Made by a program: the position numbers and the translations under genes. A model generated the notes under the pieces. It searched no databases. It saw only the letters and a list, made by a program, of their open reading frames with translations, and had not been told where the DNA came from. From Opeltia flavorubescens (taxonomy: Eukaryota > Ascomycota > Lecanoromycetes > Teloschistales > Teloschistaceae), in contig KE546981.1 of NCBI GenBank assembly GCA_000442125.1, positions 1,116,001 to 1,180,000 of the forward strand: a stretch of DNA of 64,000 nt, in the 5' to 3' direction. Within the stretch, counting starts at the first letter, position 1; each line of letters starts with the position of its first letter. Positions 11,851-23,652 of this stretch are shown in pieces.

Positions 11851-12657
11851 ATGCAGTCTCCGGTTCCCTCCCCATCTCTCCTCACATCCACCCTTTTCCT
11901 CCTCAGCTTCAGCCTTATCCCCACCACCATTCTCGCCGCAACAGGCCTCGGTTCCGTCAGCATCTGGAGCGACGCCGGCTGCGGCACCGAGGCCTCCCTT
12001 CCTGCATTCAGTCTCCCCAGACTCATCGCCCTCAACCTCACCCTCCCGGCCGATACATGCCACAATCTCCCCCGCACAGGGCACAGCTACGCCATCACCG
12101 AATGGCCCATCTGCAACGATGGCCGAGAAGCCGATTGGACGTTCTTCAATGGGAATGATTGCCCCGAAGGCGATAGTCAGGATCTAGGCTTTGGATCGAC
12201 GGCTTTGGAGGGGTATTCGTTGAGTGGGCTGTGTCTTGCGCTGGTGGAGTTTGATAGCGTGGCCTTTGTTTGTGAGGGTGTTGGGAAGGGGGATAGCGGT
12301 AGCGGCGATACTACGATTGAACCATCGTCTACGGTGACGTCGAGGTCGGATCTTGTCGTTGGATCTACTACAGCTGCTCAGACGACGACGGCGACGTCCC
12401 TCACAGATCTTGTCGTCGGACCGACGGGCACGCCGATTGCTCCCGGCGCTAGCCCTACATATACAATCTTTGATACAAGTGGGTATACCCTCGCGCCCAC
12501 TGGCACAGCGGCGCCGAGTGGGACTGGAGTTGGGGGAGGACAGGGGATACCGCCTTCGCCTTCTCCATTCACGGGTGCTGCGGCTGGGAAGACAATTGGG
12601 TTTGGGGGAGTCATATCTGGTTTTGTCTTTGGGGTTGTGGTGTTGATGTGGATGTAG
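11851..12657 (+). CDS. Secreted, probably GPI-anchored cell-surface protein of unknown function
   Basis: A single-exon ORF of 268 aa starts at ATG 11851; the frame is open a little further upstream but only from a TTG. Residues 1-30 form a signal peptide (LLTSTLFLLSFSLIPTTILA). The ectodomain (about 31-150) has six cysteines in pairs typical of small extracellular domains (AGCGTE, TCHNLP, ICNDG, DCPEG, LCLAL, VCEGV). A Ser/Thr/Gly/Pro-rich stalk of about 95 residues follows, containing an imperfect repeat of S-x-LVVG (SDLVVGSTT and TDLVVGPTG). The C-terminus is a hydrophobic tail after small residues (FTGAAAGKTIGFGG...), as for GPI attachment. No enzyme motif is seen. It is likely a plasma-membrane or wall protein; the function is unknown. 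Confidence 0.75.
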   Translation: MQSPVPSPSLLTSTLFLLSFSLIPTTILAATGLGSVSIWSDAGCGTEASLPAFSLPRLIALNLTLPADTCHNLPRTGHSYAITEWPICNDGREADWTFFNGNDCPEGDSQDLGFGSTALEGYSLSGLCLALVEFDSVAFVCEGVGKGDSGSGDTTIEPSSTVTSRSDLVVGSTTAAQTTTATSLTDLVVGPTGTPIAPGASPTYTIFDTSGYTLAPTGTAAPSGTGVGGGQGIPPSPSPFTGAAAGKTIGFGGVISGFVFGVVVLMWM

Positions 12658-13152
12658 CCTCGGTGGGTGTGCCGAGCAGTTGATGTAATTTGGCTGGGTA
12701 AGAATATACAAAGAGAGTGGTAATGTTTTGTGATATTCTACGATACTCAAGGAGATTAGAACTGAAAAAATAATTCTCCAGTTCCATCAGTTGTGGAAGG
12801 GTCATTGGTCAATGTCAATGTCAATGTGAAGATTAAGAAGAAAGGTCTTTGCCCATAGCGCTCTTGGTTCGTGGGGACACTGAAGTATTTTTTTTTCTCT
12901 TTCTTATAACGGGAGTTGGAGTGTGATACGTACGTCCGCTGCGGCGTTAATTAATCAATCCATTGTATGCTTTGAATTTATATTGTATTCACCAGCGCTC
13001 TTCTTCAGTAAAGTGGGAGTTCAAATTGCCCCTGTAGGTAAGGACTATGGTAATGAAGAGATCCATTTGAAACGCTCATGGGGAATTTTGATGGAGTGTT
13101 TTTTTTGATGATTTTCTCCACTGGGTAAACTTTCTGGCCAAAGTCGGAATTC

Positions 13153-13232
13153 ATCGGGGTTACCGATTCCTCACGTTTACAGATATTTTCCTTGGAAAAT
13201 TATCAGAAAAGGCTTAGTGTGGCGGATTATTT
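13153..13232. repeat. Diverged direct repeat, copy 1
   Basis: Shares GTTACCGATT, TCACGTTTAC, TTTTCCT, GGAAAAT, AGAAAAGG, TTTAGTG and CGGATTATT, in the same order, with copy 2 about 280 bp downstream. Confidence 0.7.
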
Positions 13233-13429
13233 TTTTCGGGCTATATCTGTATCTGAGTTGATGGTATATAGAATGTGATGTGGGAGAGGAGGAAGGGAGG
13301 AATTATTTGTGGGATGAGGATTCTGGTTTTGAGATCTATGTTGTTTGTATTAGGTACGGAAGTGTTGAGTAGATTGAACTTGTGATGCACGCTCTATGTA
13401 TGGAGAGATCACTAGGAATGTGGAGTTAG

Positions 13430-13518
13430 CGGAGTTACCGATTTGTCACGTTTACGGGGATTTTCCTGGGAAAATGCCCGGAAAAGGTTTAGTGCAATGG
13501 GAAAACTTCGGATTATTC
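13430..13518. repeat. Diverged direct repeat, copy 2
   Basis: Second copy of the duplicated segment, in the same orientation, with several substitutions and a small insertion before the shared CGGATTATT end. Its origin is unknown. Confidence 0.7.
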
Positions 13519-13605
13519 TCTCTGCGTTTATACTCAGGGAGCCGAAATAGAAATGGAGTAGTGTTTCCAAGTTCGATTTGATGTATCAAACGTAGGGATG
13601 TTCAT

Positions 13606-15955
13606 TTACCCGCCATCTCCCTTCTTCGTATCTACCATCTTCTGCACTTCGTCCCGGAATCCGGACGAGAGTAGTTGTATTATGGTGAGCGTGTCTGGCA
13701 TCTCTAACTTCTCCTCCTCCTCTCCTTCATCTTCTTTCTCATTCCCCTTACTACCTTCCACTACAACAGGAGCTTTTCCACCTTCTACACCTACACTCGT
13801 CGCTTCCTTCACACTCCCATCCCCACCTTTCCTCACCGCGCCGCCTTGAGCTCCGGGTGTGATGATGGTGGTATCGATGTAATGCTGCCATTTATGGAGG
13901 AACATGCCTGGATTGCCTTCTTCGCTTCCGGTCTTTCTCTCATGCGATGAGGAAGAGGAGGAGGAGCTGGGGTTTAAGGAAGCGCGGACGATTTGAGACA
14001 TTTTTTGCTTTGAGCGTTGGGATAGATGGGATAGGTAGGTAGCGTATTGGTCTAGGGAATTGAGGATGGGCGAGAGGGTGGGCGCTGGGAGGGACGAGAT
14101 TAGGGTGTTGAGCATGGGGGTGAAGTCTCCGGCGAATGTTTCTGGTGATTTGGGGGTGGGGGGAGGTGGGTTGGTGGATACTGAGCGAGAGGAAGAAGAG
14201 GGGGCATGTTGTTGTTTGTATTGATTTATCGCGTGGATAGCGTATTCGTGATACCATTCCGACAATTCCTTCCCGTTTTTCAATGCTTGGTGCAGGAATA
14301 CGTGGGAGCTCTTCTGGTGTTTTTGCAACAGGTGCACGAAATCTTGCACTGTTGGCACTTTTTTCTTTTCGCCCTTATTGTCGCTCGGCTTGGTATCGAG
14401 GAGGGATAAAGCGATAAGATCGTCAAGAAAATTCTGCAGGTCCGTAACTCCTGCGGCGAGATCGACGGCGTTGTGCAAGGCCCGGATTATGGGCTCGTAG
14501 ACTTTTACGAGAGTGCGTATGGAGGTTGTGAGGTGGTCGGGGGTGTTGTGGCAAAGGACGCGGATTATTTTTGAGCGGTCTTGAATGGAGAGCTGGATGG
14601 ATAGGTAGTCGAGGGCTAGGATGTGGGTGGATGTTGAGAGGGAGATGGGCTGTGAGGGGGAGGGGGAGAAGATGGCGGTGGCGATTGAGAGAGAGTGGGA
14701 TTCTATGGTGATCGTTAGGAAATTGGGTGTGTTTTGTGTTTGCTTGTGACTTTTGGGAACGGGGGAGGAGTCAAGGGTAACGATATATTGATTTACTTCG
14801 GAAATGCATGTTTTGAAATGAGAGTAGATGGAATGGAACGGCTTACGGGATACATTGCGCAGTTTTTTCTGTTCATCGATCGTTTTTGAAGCGTAGTTAC
14901 GCAATTGCTCTAGCTGAGACTTGCTCGGACAGTCTGGGGATTGCTCCGCAGCTTTTGCACGTTTTTTCAGCTCCGTTATCTCGGCTGACAGGACTTGGGA
15001 GATTATCCTAATGTATCTTAGCGGATGTTGTCTGGATGGTTGCAGAGAGAGGGGTACTGTTGGAGAAGATTCATGCCGGAGTCAGATTGCTGAGCACCAA
15101 ACCACGATGTTATGGTGCTCAGGTTCATCTTCGCTAGTAATAGTTGACTCATCCCGTTGAGCATTGACGCCGCATTACCGACTTTCAAAGTCTGTTTGAC
15201 CAGGAAATAGGGCGTCAGACGATGGAACCTGTTCAGTAAAGAGATCATGGATTGACCGCGTGGCGAGACGATGAGATTGTGGTGGAGAAGAGAGGCAAGT
15301 CTGACACTGGGGTCAGCTTGAACAGTATCAATTCTCGAAAAGCGATACCGCTTGCTTCTGGAAGTATTCACATGATCAGAGCATATTGATGAGCTGCCTG
15401 TACAATGGGTTCATGATCGGCTAGTTTATCGGTTTCTGCCGTTTTAGTGAACATCTTATCAAGGAGGTCTCCGTATATAATCTGCTGCAGGAAATCGTCC
15501 CAGGCTTGAATGACATGTTCTGGATTGGCTTGATCATATTGGATGTTCTCGTTGGGTGCGTGCCTTGGATAACCACCAAGACGACCTCTAGCGACGGACT
15601 CGACTATGGATGCTGTGGCTGTTGACAATGTCCTGCGAATCCCCACGGATCCCTTGTCGTAGCTCTCACTCAAATTGGAATCATCTAGGGCTGTTGCCAG
15701 TTGACGAATACTATCGGTCCAGAAGGAAGGTGTGACGTTGCGAAGACCAGGAAGGTCCAGTACGAAGCTTTGCAAAAGAACGCGTAGGAGCGGTGAAGAA
15801 GATTCATCTTTAAGGGAAAGCTGCAGTGGTGGTCCGAATGAGGTGACAGTCTTGGAGAGCTTCAAATTCTCAATTTCCGTCAAAGTCAGATGACTTGTTA
15901 GGATATCGAATAAGGCATGCGCCTGTCTCGACGATAGAGGGTTCGCCGTTGACAT
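13606..15955 (-). CDS. PX-associated domain / DUF3818 protein without a visible PX domain (three exons)
   Basis: Exons on the minus strand are 15955-15372, 15300-15058 and 15007-13606 (742 aa). The second acceptor could be 6 nt earlier (two nearby AGs). The N-terminal 200 residues (LSSRQAHALFDILTSHLTL onward) match the fungal PX-associated domain. The next part (ASLLHHNLIVSPRGQSM, RFHRLTPYFLVKQTLKVGN, LLLAKMNLSTITSWFG) and the large last exon match DUF3818, as in the yeast YPR097W family. In YPR097W a phosphoinositide-binding PX domain lies between these parts; I see none here, and the protein is shorter than that family. Ser-rich and Glu-rich low-complexity segments lie near the C-terminus. 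A lipid or membrane-traffic role is inferred from the family only. Confidence 0.75.
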
Positions 15956-16613
15956 GACAGAAGTGATTGATCAAGTCGACTTGGGGGAGATGAACTTGGA
16001 CCGGGTGGAAGTCCAGGTATTTACCTTGCAAAGTCGATGCTTACGAGGAGTGCCGCAATGCCTGACATGGTGAGCTTTGGTGGGATGAAGACGCTCCAAT
16101 GTCTATATGCGAGTTATTACCGTATCTCTATTGTCTAATAAAAATAAAAACACCCAAGAAAGAATAGAAGCAACTCATCCTGTCCTGTGCCAGTTCGGGA
16201 TGACGATATCCCATTCTGTTGCGATCCCGTCTACAGCTAGTCCTTATCAAGCTAGTGGAGCCCACGCTCCGAGCCGGCGAATCCTTCCGAACCTAAGGCT
16301 TCGTTCATCACCATACTGCGAGTCGATGACTCGTCGACTAAGGGCTGGAGAGGTGTGACGGACTGGTCTGAAATTCCGCTACATGTACAAACCAGTAATT
16401 TCATTCGAAAGAAGTCAATTTGTTTTTGGCATCCAATGGCTTTGGTGAACCTACTCCGTCTGGACAAAGTGCAACATTTAATAGGGCAAGCACGCAATTT
16501 ACACGACGTTGGGTCCCCGCTTTCTGACTCGCGACCATCACTCATGCATACATTCCATTATCTCTTCCCAGATACTCTATTCAAACCTTAGTTCAACCTC
16601 CATTGACTGTGCA
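15956..16613. promoter_or_regulatory. Divergent intergenic region between the DUF3818 gene and the permease
   Basis: About 660 bp holding two divergent promoters. A pyrimidine-rich stretch and TCTATTCAAACC lie just before the permease ATG. No operator was recognised. Confidence 0.45.
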
Positions 16614-18547
16614 ATGGTGGCCAGTACAGAGAGCGATATGGATAAGTTGACACATTCACATTCAGCCGAGTATCGCAAGGGTCCGGATCACGTATCCAGT
16701 CCTTCACCTTCCGAGAACATCGACGACGATGTCTTGGAGGCCGCAGCACCCCATCGCCCTGTCGCTGCCGATAAATTGGCACGCAAGTTGTCCGCTCGAC
16801 AAGTACAAATGATCGCGATTGGTGGTACAATTGGTACCGGCCTGTTCCTTGGCACAGGCAAATCTCTCGCGACTGGTGGACCTGCATCAATACTGATAGC
16901 CTATTCCATTGTTGGAGCCATCGTCTTCATTACCATGCTATCTTTGGGAGAAATGGCCGCTTTCGTGCCAATTGCCGGGTCTTTCTGCACCTTCGCTGGG
17001 TTAGAGAAGATCCATCCCAGATATCGATGTAACAAATTGACATTTGGGTAGACGTTTTGTGGATGACGCTTTTGGGTTCGCCTTGACATGGAATTATTGG
17101 TTCAATGATGCTGTCTCCATGGCTTCGGATCTCGTAGCTCTTCAATTGGTCTTGCAATACTGGACTACCAAGCTTCCAGGCTGGGGTCTGAGCCTGATCT
17201 TCTGGGTGCTCTTGGTTCTGGCCAACATCGTGACGGTCAGAATATATGGCGAAGTATGGAAAAACACATCTCTGTCTGGTACCATAGCTGCTTATTCGTC
17301 GTGCAGCTTGAGTATTGGTTAAGTCTGTTGAAAGTCATAACGATCATTGTATGTTGCGACCTCCGTTACCTCCATTATGTGTCATACTCAAACGTATCCA
17401 CTTGATCAGATATTCATCATCCTTGGTATTGCGGTTAATTGCGGAGGAAACACCGACCATCGATACATCGGTGGCCACAATTGGTTCATCGGTGACGCAC
17501 CATTTGTCGGGGGGATCGGTGGTTTTGCATCTGTCTTTGTAACGGCGGCATTCGCCTGTAAATGACATTCATCTCGGGTAACGGTTGACATGTTGCTGAT
17601 TGTGTACAGATGGCGGGACCGAATCTATTGCCATCACGGCCGGAGAAACCAAAGACCCTGCAAGAACAATGCCCAAAGTCGTAAGGAATGTCTTTTGGCG
17701 CATCTTATTATTTTACTTACTCTCCGTTCTCATTCTCGGCCTCAACGTACCCTACACCACACCTGACCTGGACAGTAAAGAAACCAGGACTTCTCCATTC
17801 ACAATCGTCTTCCAAATGGCTGGGTCAACAGCAGCCGGCAGCTTCATCAATGCCGTCATCATGACGAGCGTGCTCTCTGCAGGTAATCACGCTTTGTTTG
17901 CAGGAACGAGATTACTGTACACTTTGGCTATTGATCGGCATGCTCCGAAGTTCTTCTCCACATTGAACGGAAATCAAATTCCGTGGATTGCGCTTCTGGC
18001 AACTTCGGCAATCAGCATACTATGCTTCGGTGCTAGCTTCATCGGCGCTGGCCAATTGTGGAACTGGCTACAGAAGTAAGTTGACGTCAAACGGGTATTG
18101 CGGAGCGTTCCACAGGCGCTAATGTAGCACGCGTATAGTATCGTAGGCGTTTCAAACCAACTGTCATGGATCGCCATTGGGATTGCTTCAATTCGCTTTC
18201 GAGCGGCAATACGAGCGCAGGGCAAAGAACATTTACTCCCCTTCAAGAACTGGACCTATCCATGGGGTCCATGGTTCTCCGTCTTCCTCAACAGCTTCCT
18301 CGTCCTCGTTCAGGGTTGGAGTAGTTTCAGTCCATTCGACGGTGTGACATTTGTTAGTCTCTACATCGAATTGGCCATCATGTTCGTCATGTATGTCGGT
18401 TGGAAGGTGATCAAGCGTACCAAAGTCGTAAAACTCAAAGAGATGGATCTTGAGACGGATACATACCCAGCAGAGAGATTGGATCCGGAGCTTCAGAAAA
18501 GCCCGTGGATGCAGAGAGCGTATAACGTCTGGAGATGGATACTATGA
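16614..18547 (+). CDS. Amino-acid permease of the fungal AAP/YAT family (six exons)
   Basis: Exons are 16614-16999, 17052-17253, 17307-17348, 17410-17557, 17610-18075 and 18139-18547 (550 aa). After an 85-residue polar N-terminus the first membrane segment carries the family signature IAIGGTIGTGLFLGTG. Further landmarks are SLGEMAAFVPIAGSF, GRFVDDAFGFALTWNYWFN, YGELEYWLSLLKV (restored across introns 2 and 3), NCGGNTDHRYIGGHNW, GTESIAITAGETKDP and SVLSAGNHALFAGTR. About twelve membrane helices are expected. The protein imports amino acids across the plasma membrane by proton symport; specificity cannot be read from sequence. The C-terminal cytoplasmic tail is short and acidic. The 42-nt third exon makes this gene easy to mis-predict. 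Confidence 0.9.
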
Positions 18548-19616
18548 CGATGAGATGCTTTACTTGGCTCGACACTATACGAAGTCAAAGAGCGATGAGC
18601 ACTGTGCCCCACCGTCTATCGGCATCGCGGTTGCTGTACGCTTCAGAGCCAGTCGAATTACCTCACGCTTACGGGATACCATAAGCAACACGTCACAATG
18701 GCCGCACCGTGACAATGCGACATTCGTTTTCTCCATTTCGGAATCCATTCTCCAGTGTCAGCAGGAGACTTCAGGATCCGCCCGCCAACCATGTACAATC
18801 GGCATTCGCATTGACCTATCAGCTCCTTGCGCGATCAATTGAACTGCGCCGTTGTGTCGCCAGCTCTAGGCTCTAAGCACTAACAGAGTCCGAAAATTCC
18901 GCCCCCCAATTCATCCGAACCCAGTAAAGCCAAGCCGGACATTACTGAAGATCCCTTTGCCGTGCCCTCCAATGACAGATCTAGATGCGATCGATTTAAA
19001 GAATCTCCACGACTTTCGCGGCGGGTATGCAGTCAAGGCAAGTCGAATATTCAGCTCGTGTAACGTGGGTGGAATGGGTGTTATCAAAGAGTGTCGGGGT
19101 TTGAATGAGAATGGAGGCAAGTAATTAGTACTTGGCGGTGGCGATTTACCCCACAATCCCTGCTGTTGCCAGAACCTAATCGTCTGATGACCGAAAGCGC
19201 ATCTGATCGGATACATACAGAAGCGCTTTTGCCCCTTGCCCTTGATCAAGCGGAGATTGATAATGGATCACGACATGGCCCCTCGGACTGTCGCAAACCG
19301 TAAATTAACCAAATCGAGGGTTCGAAATATGAGGGGCGTTAGGCTTGCAGCAAGTCGTAATCCGAGCTTATGCACTCACTTCGCACACCACCATCTCTAC
19401 ATAAAGAACGGTCTGGGCGTCCACCAACAACATCAATTCATCCTTTATCCTCACGACCACCAACATATCTCCAGCCGTCTTCACAGTCTCAATTGTGATA
19501 AATAGCCTCTTCGCACAAGACATCGTCCTCGATCCAATATCCACAATCATCTGCATATACGATTATCGTATCGAAGCTTACTCATTCCTACCGAAATCCT
19601 TCGCATCTTACATACA
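18548..19616. other. Intergenic region, no gene seen
   Basis: About 1.07 kb between two plus-strand genes. Only short overlapping ORFs on both strands, none with a recognisable domain. Confidence 0.45.
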
Positions 19617-20686
19617 ATGGCCGCTTTATACAATGATGTTCCAATGCTCTCTCAGCCTCGAGGATCACTTGCAGCAGAGAGATATCTACTCGTATGTCGA
19701 ACTACCTTGACTCTCATGTCAAAATTGCTTACACCGAGAGTAGTATCACTGGGACCCCAATTCATCGGAGAGCTCAAACCAGCAGCGGGAGAGGTTGCTG
19801 AAAACTTTTGTCGGTGCGGCTCCTAAGAGAATTGTAAGTGAATCCTTCCGTCGCATCCCTGTGTCCTTCAACAATACCCCGCACAGCAATCAGGGTCTTT
19901 TCCCTCTGTCAGACCAGCAAGCTAATATTTTGATGTTAGGATTTCTCTCAGAGTTATACAACCCCGCCAATAACACCACCTGAGACTCCGATCTCTCCCG
20001 TGGACTCGAAGGCTCCTGTCTTTGTCCAAACAATGGAGATCCCGGTCGAAGAGGAGAGTGTTGCGGAATCAGCGACTATACCCACAATCTGGCTTCGAAC
20101 ATGCTATTCCTCTGGCTCAGATACGATTCATCAGAATCTTATCGGCTCAGCGAAATTGTTTGAGGGATTCAATGATAAACATCACCTACTTGACAATTCC
20201 TCTGTTTACAACTTCGGCGATGATTGGGACCAAGTCTTCGATGCTTTTCCCCAATTACTAGAGCCGGATTGTGGAAATTGGAAGGAAAGACAACAAGAGG
20301 CAAGAGAAACCTTGACCCGCTTTCGACAGACTGGGTCGGCAAGCGCTCCCTCTGGGGATGTCGAACATTTATCCTACATCGACGACGCGGAAATGGGAGA
20401 ATACGTCGCGCAAGCTCTACAATCAGATGTACACAAGGCATTCGTCGTCTCGAGGATCGTCCTCGCGGATGACGAATCGATGGCGACGGGTGAGGTTGCG
20501 GTCATGTTCGTCGATGCGTTTGGAAGGGTTGTTAGGCAGAAGCGGATATCAGCGGAGGCGGCGAGGCAGATGGACGAGTTGAGCGTGGATGCTCAGTGGG
20601 ATGATATGGAGGAGTGGGAGGAGGCGGAGTTGGGGGAGGAGTATGAAGTGGGGGGTTTGTGCGAGGATCTTTTGGTGAAGAGATAA
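19617..20686 (+). CDS. Hypothetical acidic protein (three exons)
   Basis: Proposed exons are 19617-19691, 19744-19833 and 19952-20686, giving 299 aa. An alternative acceptor 12 nt upstream (exon 3 from 19940) keeps the frame and adds four residues. The small first exons read MAALYNDVPMLSQPRGSL... and YHWDPNSSESSNQQRERLL. Exon 3 opens with a Thr/Pro-rich segment (SYTTPPITPPETPISPVD) with several S/T-P sites. It ends in a predicted helix with repeated acidic residues (DDMEEWEEAELGEEYE). No enzyme motif, signal peptide or membrane segment is visible. I do not recognise the family. The S/T-P sites and acidic tail would suit a regulated cytosolic or nuclear protein, but that is a guess. Confidence 0.55.
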
Positions 20687-21779
20687 GTTTTGGTGAAGGT
20701 GGATGATTTGGACAAATGGAGTTTGTGGGAGGAGAGGAGGATACCCGTTATGATCTGTGACGCAAAGTATATAATCTACATTGGATGAATGGGAATTTAA
20801 TTGTCGATATGATATGTAACACTTCACTATCATGACTCCGAGGTTATTTTTCCCCAGGATTTTATTTTCTTCCCTTTCACGCACAAGTCGCACAAGCATT
20901 TCGATCTGGTGGTGCATCTGTACGGAACGAGATTTGCAACACGGTAACCAAAATACTTGTGTAACCACACCATCCCTTAACGGAACAGAGAGTTGCTGAC
21001 CTTGCATAGCGGTGGCTGGCCAGCACACATATTGTTACACAAAGACAGACATTGTTACACACAAGAAAAACCCGCCTCCGGAATAAGCACTAAGATTCTT
21101 CGGGCGTGGGGTCAATCTCAACGCTCTGAACAAGAATCTTCTGCGGGTAATGCCGACGGCCGTTTTCCATGACTTTGACGTCAAGTCTCAAACCATATTA
21201 TCAACGGTGATCTGGGGTAAAACCTGTGTCTTCAACAGCCAAGGAAAAAGAATTTATGGTTTGGACGGGAGATCGGAACGAGGGGAAAATGGAGGGATCG
21301 GATTTTCGGGGAGTTGGGGTCGGAGAAGTGCGGGAGTTGTGGCGTTGAGGGGCGGCTTAGTCAGGAGGCATGGCGGATGGAGGGCACGTGATTTGTACGA
21401 GGTTTTAGCGGGGATGGAATGATGTGATTCGGGAGGTGTAGGGAGGAAAAGGAATAGTCATTGGCAATTCCCGTACGTTTTTTGTTAATCGCAGTGTGTT
21501 TGTCCTTGCTGTTGACTGCCAGATAAGTATACTTGACAGTTGATATTGTATATGTTGTGCCATTGGAAACACTTACTCCTTGTCTCTACTTGAGGATGTC
21601 GTCTTTACGAGATGGGAGGGATATTGTAGCTGGAGTACCTCGAACTGTGTCTACACTACCAATGGACTGGCACTCGACCGTCAAAGTAATGCTTATGTGG
21701 TAGGCGATCTCTCCCGCCTGGAATACTGCTACCGACGTTGCGGTCGATTATCAAGCTCGTATTCCCTCCGTATTATGTA
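20687..21779. other. Intergenic region, no supported gene
   Basis: It contains a short near-repeat (CATTGTTACACA) at about 21030-21060 and an isolated 90-codon plus-strand ORF at 21150-21422 rich in Gly/Arg that has no recognisable domain and is not called. Confidence 0.4.
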
Positions 21780-22567
21780 CTCGCTTCGTGTGCCGTGGTT
21801 CGCGATCTCTTTCTTTGATGTTTGATTTTTTGGGAGTAGTGCTTCGATGAATAAGCCGTGGTCATTATACAATTCTGGTAAGGTGTCTCTCCTCTCTTCT
21901 AGGCGGTCATGTTGTAGACCTCCTCGGGACGTTTTGTCTCATGGGGAAGGAAGTATAAACAGTGGTGTTTAGGAGGGTTCGCTTCGTCTTATGATTCCCA
22001 GGTTTTTTCGCTTTGGGAGCCTCAGGTTTGATGATTCATCCGTGATTATTATACAAATCCGGTAAGGCTTCCACCTTAACTTGGTATGCTGTCAATGTTT
22101 ACATCTCCCCGGGCCTTCTGTCTGGCGAGGAAGGGAAGCGTTGAAGTGAACTGTAGGAGGCCTCGCTTCGTCCCGTGATTCTCGGGTTCTTTTGCCTTGG
22201 GAGCCTCAGGCTTGATGATTAAGGGGTGGTCATTATCTGGATCTGGTAAGGGGTCTACTCTATTCTTTAAGATTGTCAATTTGCATATTCTCTTGCGGCC
22301 ATTTGGCCAGCAAAGAAGGGAAGACACAATGTGCTTTGGAGGAGGAAGAGTGGCTATTGTTTCAACGGGATTAGCAGTTGCCCATAATTTTGCTTTACAC
22401 GCAAGGACCAGACAGTGTACGAAGGGGGTACGGTACAGAGTCGATTTACGATTCCCTCCACATCTCATGGTCCGCTTCGTCCCACCCTTTGTAAGGTTTC
22501 TCGTTAACATTTGCTCCAAATGACACGGCGCTGATGACCAAGCAAGGCTATTATGTGAATTTAGCAA
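21780..22567 (-). pseudogene. Decayed tandem-repeat coding region (minus strand), about 61 codons per unit
   Basis: At least three diverged direct repeats start near 21782, 21980 and 22164, with a partial fourth near 22473; each start is marked by CGCTTCGT on the plus strand. Units 2 and 3 are 184 bp apart and share GGGAGCCTCAGG and TTGATGATT. Translated on the minus strand, the units keep related peptides: unit 3 LPDPDNDHPLIIKPEAPKAK then EPENHGTKRGLL; unit 2 LPDLYNNHG-stop-IIKPEAPKAK then KPGNHKTKRTLL; unit 1 LPELYNDHGLFI then ANHGTR. Unit 2 has an in-frame TGA, and the 184-bp period shifts the frame between units, so the array cannot be read as one ORF without introns. An ORF of 163 codons covers unit 3 (22076-22567). 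I do not recognise the family. It is best read as the relic of a repeat protein. Confidence 0.55.
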
Positions 22568-22748
22568 GGCTACCAGATTGCTAGGATGGCTTTGTCAACA
22601 TGTCAGACCTCTAGTATTTGGGGCCAAATTCTGACATTGATGTCGTCTTTCTAATCAACGAGATATAAAGCCCGGTCTTTGCTGTTATTCAATGAATCAC
22701 TGCGTACAACTTGATCCTCCAGAACCAGAATAAACGCCCTAGAAAAAG

Positions 22749-23652
22749 ATGGCTCTCCTTCTCCGCCTAGCACTGCTCTTCCAGCCCTTACTGGCTTTTG
22801 CCTCCCCATTGACAGAGCGTGCATGCTCAACCCGTAGCGGCGTCACACATACTTTCTACGGCTATCCCGATAACGACCCACCCGGAGCAGGTACCGCTTA
22901 CAACTGTGGTGGAAGGAACAATATTGCCGGAGGTATTAAATCAAAGATTTTCTCATTGAAAGGCCAAAGACAGTNATTCAACAAGACCAGTTCACACTGA
23001 CACGTCCACGCAGGCACCGGAACCTACAGCAACCCCCTCACATTCGCCAGCGCACCCGGCGAATTTAGCACCTGTGAAATCATCTACGTCCCTTACTTGA
23101 AGAAATATGCCCGCTTTGAGGATTATTGCGCGCAGTGCAGTATGTCCCCCTCCTTGATCTTATTTTTCGCTGCAAGTGATTTTGGTAATGGGGGTATGCT
23201 GACAGAGATGTAATAGCAACGGATTGGAAATCGGGAAAGTACCATATCGATCTCTGGACCGGCTCTTCGACTGTCAATGGCGGGCAGAGTCAAATCAATT
23301 GCGAGAACGCGTTGACGCCGAATGCGCAGAGTATTGTTCGTCAACCTCCCAGTAATCTCGCTGTTGACTGTAAGTAATTTAAGTCTCTCTCCTTACCCCA
23401 AACTCCCTGTCTCCCGAAGTCGAGGGAGACTGGATTGTGTCGTTTCTGATGTTTGTGGATATAGCGACGGCACTCTACGCAAACGGCCAATGCCGGACTG
23501 ATCATACTTACAATGGTAATCCAGCTTCTTGCTCTGGTGGGGGAGGGGATACTTGTTCTTGGCCCGGACATTGTTTGGGGGCGAGCTGCACGACGTATAA
23601 TGATTGTGCGGATAATTTGGTTTGTACGAATGGGAAGTGCGCGAACCCTTGA
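22749..23652 (+). CDS. Small secreted cysteine-rich protein (four exons)
   Basis: Exons are 22749-22932, 23014-23139, 23217-23369 and 23465-23652 (216 aa). Residues 1-19 are a signal peptide (LLLRLALLFQPLLAFAS). The mature N-terminus carries TFYGYPDNDPPGAGTAYNCG, followed by PLTFASAPGEFSTCEIIYVP, YCAQCTTDWKSGKYHIDLW and INCENALTP, a set of blocks I associate with fungal secreted proteins of a double-psi-barrel or expansin-like character. The C-terminal 45 residues are Gly/Cys-rich (SCSGGGGDTCSWPGHC, then CTTYNDCADNLVCTNGKC), like a small disulfide-knotted binding module. No catalytic residue set is clear. It may be a wall-binding or effector-like protein. One ambiguous base (22975) lies in the first intron. 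Confidence 0.75.

Larger units (their letters stand above)
12658..13605. other. Intergenic region with a diverged direct duplication
   Basis: About 950 bp between convergent genes. It contains a (TCAATG)3 run near 12812 and the two repeat copies listed separately. No gene is supported. Confidence 0.45.

Noticed and set aside
12184-12750. 188-codon basic minus-strand ORF
   Set aside because: Antisense to the Ser/Thr-rich stalk of the GPI-tailed protein; such stalks give long antisense ORFs.
21150-21422. 90-codon Gly/Arg-rich ORF
   Set aside because: Low-complexity content and no neighbouring exon that improves it.
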